NCBI GenBank assembly: GCA_003133545.1
Contig: PKYA01000028.1
Location: 1-38,705 of the forward strand
DNA length: 38,705 nucleotides
Direction: 5' to 3'
DNA from: Acidimicrobiaceae bacterium
GTDB lineage: Bacteria; Actinomycetota; Acidimicrobiia; Acidimicrobiales; RAAP-2
Shown here: piece after piece, positions 37,569 through 38,705 of the stretch
Layout of the letters: each line of letters opens with the position of its first letter
How positions within the stretch are numbered: the first letter of the stretch is position 1
Notes under the pieces: model-generated
The model's database searches: none
What the model saw: only the letters and a program-made list of their open reading frames with translations
Told to the model about the DNA's origin: nothing
Position numbers and translations under genes: made by a program

Positions 37569-38595
37569 CCTGTTCCGCGCCGTCGCCGTCGTCGTGCGCG
37601 GCGAGAGCGCGCCGCATCTCTACACCGCCTTCTGGGACGGGGTGCCGGACGAGTTCCCCGCGGACCATCTCCACGGCCCGCTCTTCCCCGACCTCGATGA
37701 CGGCATCGAGCACTTCGTCCACGCACTGAACGGTCACTTCTCGTCGGGCGCCACCCTGGGCGTCGACGACCAGACCTACCCGATGCTACGCACCCTCGGC
37801 CACTTCACGTGGACCGACGCCACCGCGGTGCTCGGCGCGGCCAAGATCCTCAAGACGGTCGACGAGGTGTCGGCCATCCGGGAGGCGCAGCGCATCACCG
37901 AGCAGGCGATGGACACCGTGCGCGAGGTGCTGCGGCCGGGGCTGCGCCAGACCGACCTCAGCGGGATCTTCCTGCGGCGGATCTTCGAGCTCGGCGCCAC
38001 CGCGAACGCCATCGACCCCATCTGGCAGGTCATGACGCCGACCAAGGCCGAGGGCCCGTGGACGGTCCACGGCGATCTGGCCTACCCCACGTCGACCACC
38101 GACCGGATCCTGCGCGAGGGGGACATCATCTGGGTCGACGCCGGCATCTGCCACCAGGGCTACGCGTCGGACTTCGGGCGCACCTGGATCACCACCGCCC
38201 ACCCCTCGCCCACCGACCGGCAGACCTCACAGTTCCAGCGGTGGCAGGCAGTGGTCGACGCCGCCCGCGACATCCTCAAGCCCGGGGTGTCCGCCCTCGA
38301 GCTCGGCCGGGCGGCCATCGCCATGAACGACGGCGTCAAGCCCTGGATGGAGCACTTCTACCTGGCCCACGGCATCGGCACCGACAGCGCCGAGATGCCA
38401 CTGATCGGGACCGACCTCGGGGAGGGCTTCGACGGGTCGTTGATCATGGGGCCCGGGATGGTCCTCGTCTTCGAGCCCGTCATCTGGGAGGAGGGATACG
38501 CCGGCTACCGCTCCGAGGACATCGTGGCTGTGACCGACACCGGGTGGGTCCAGCTCAGCGGCCTCCGGTACGACCCCTTCGAGGTGGCGGCATGA
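37360..38595 (+). CDS. M24-family metallopeptidase (Xaa-Pro dipeptidase/creatinase-like)
   Basis: From ATG 37360, with GGAGGG at 37345-37350, the product is 411 residues. The N-terminal creatinase-N-like domain (1-160) precedes the pita-bread catalytic domain. Metal ligands of the M24 family are in place: Asp260 (WVDAG), Asp271 (SDFGRTW), His338 (HGIGTDS), Glu372 (VFEPVIW) and Glu386 (SED). Such enzymes release N-terminal residues before proline, but relatives act on other C-N bonds. The stop TGA overlaps the start of a second gene (ATGA) that also looks like an M24 member. The role in this lipid-like region is unclear. Confidence 0.93.
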   Translation: MVDDWAAGATIGGVAIPGLPDMARMRADRYAKLQGQLEAQGVDGLVLLGSADVAYATGADAPGEDSGRAGLFRAVAVVVRGESAPHLYTAFWDGVPDEFPADHLHGPLFPDLDDGIEHFVHALNGHFSSGATLGVDDQTYPMLRTLGHFTWTDATAVLGAAKILKTVDEVSAIREAQRITEQAMDTVREVLRPGLRQTDLSGIFLRRIFELGATANAIDPIWQVMTPTKAEGPWTVHGDLAYPTSTTDRILREGDIIWVDAGICHQGYASDFGRTWITTAHPSPTDRQTSQFQRWQAVVDAARDILKPGVSALELGRAAIAMNDGVKPWMEHFYLAHGIGTDSAEMPLIGTDLGEGFDGSLIMGPGMVLVFEPVIWEEGYAGYRSEDIVAVTDTGWVQLSGLRYDPFEVAA

Positions 38596-38705
38596 GCGGC
38601 GTCATGGCACTGGAGGACGGCGCCCGGGTCGACTTCACCCGGCTACGCCGCGACCGCCGGCGAGCAGTGGGCGAGGCCCGAGCTTTGCCACGAGGCCCTG
38701 CGCTT
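38592..38705 (+). CDS. Start of a second M24-like peptidase, cut by the window edge
   Basis: ATG 38592 overlaps the upstream TGA. The 38 visible codons begin MSGVMALEDGARVDFTRLRRDRRRAV, and DFxRLRxxRR is the usual opening of M24 proteins. The remaining 20 or so residues do not follow the family pattern well, so a frame error near the end of the window is possible. The rest is outside the window. Tandem M24 genes translated by coupling suggest a heteromeric or duplicated enzyme. Confidence 0.55.
   Translation, partial: MSGVMALEDGARVDFTRLRRDRRRAVGEARALPRGPAL

Noticed and set aside
1-38705. CRISPR arrays, insertion sequences, prophage, or antiphage defence genes
   Set aside because: No regularly spaced repeats, transposase motifs, integrases, phage structural proteins or known defence domains were seen; the short tandem repeats found have only two to four units without spacers.
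10164-38705. A natural-product biosynthetic cluster (suggested by P450, SnoaL-like proteins and ligases)
   Set aside because: No polyketide synthase, peptide synthetase, terpene cyclase or carrier protein is present, and the many FadE, crotonase, CoA transferase and thioesterase genes fit catabolism better.

Overview
The window is high-GC DNA with actinobacterial gene content: several luciferase-like flavin/F420-type oxidoreductases, a SigE-family sigma factor, a P450-type ferredoxin, many FadE-like acyl-CoA dehydrogenases and many short-chain dehydrogenases (SDRs). Frequent GTG starts and ATGA overlaps fit Actinomycetota, plausibly an uncultured Acidimicrobiia-like or mycobacteria-related lineage; this is inferred from gene content, since no rRNA or tRNA is present. 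No insertion sequence, CRISPR array or phage gene was recognised.

Bases 1-10160 are a mixed, loosely packed region: a luciferase-like monooxygenase, an alpha/beta hydrolase, a ParB-like small protein, a GNAT acetyltransferase, a fragmentary zinc-peptidase-like gene, a SnoaL-like protein, a SigE-family sigma factor translationally coupled to a one-TM partner (with a candidate ECF autoregulatory promoter), two SDRs (the second broken by a one-base frameshift), a PIN/NYN-like protein, DUF1801, SRPBCC, a 2-Cys glutathione peroxidase and a conserved 70-residue protein. By eye, GC is lower between about 1.9 and 6.2 kb, which suggests a separate history for that stretch.

Bases 10164-38705 form a dense catabolic island of short, alternating operons. 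It encodes two acyl-CoA ligases, two complete FadE-type dehydrogenases plus one catalytically incomplete partner, two crotonases, a family III CoA transferase, a DUF35-thiolase-fold fusion that looks like a side-chain aldolase, a P450 and a P450-type ferredoxin, four SDRs (one with the insertion seen in 3-alpha-hydroxysteroid dehydrogenases), a flavin-split-barrel protein, a fumarate-reductase/ketosteroid-dehydrogenase-type flavoprotein, an amidohydrolase, a cupin, a CMD-family protein, a nitroreductase, a hotdog thioesterase and tandem M24 peptidases. The longest unit is a nine-gene minus-strand operon (28207 down to 19175) running from the flavoprotein to a crotonase.

Together these enzymes could activate an acid to its CoA thioester, dehydrogenate and hydrate it, cleave a side chain by a retro-aldol step, hydroxylate and oxidise ring positions, and hydrolyse or transfer CoA. 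The likely substrate class is a cyclic or branched lipid such as a steroid- or terpenoid-like carboxylic acid. That is inference from enzyme families; the substrate is not identifiable from sequence. Convergent gene pairs are usually separated by strong GC hairpins without T-tracts, and several divergent promoters carry short palindromes that could be operators. The last gene is cut by the window edge.
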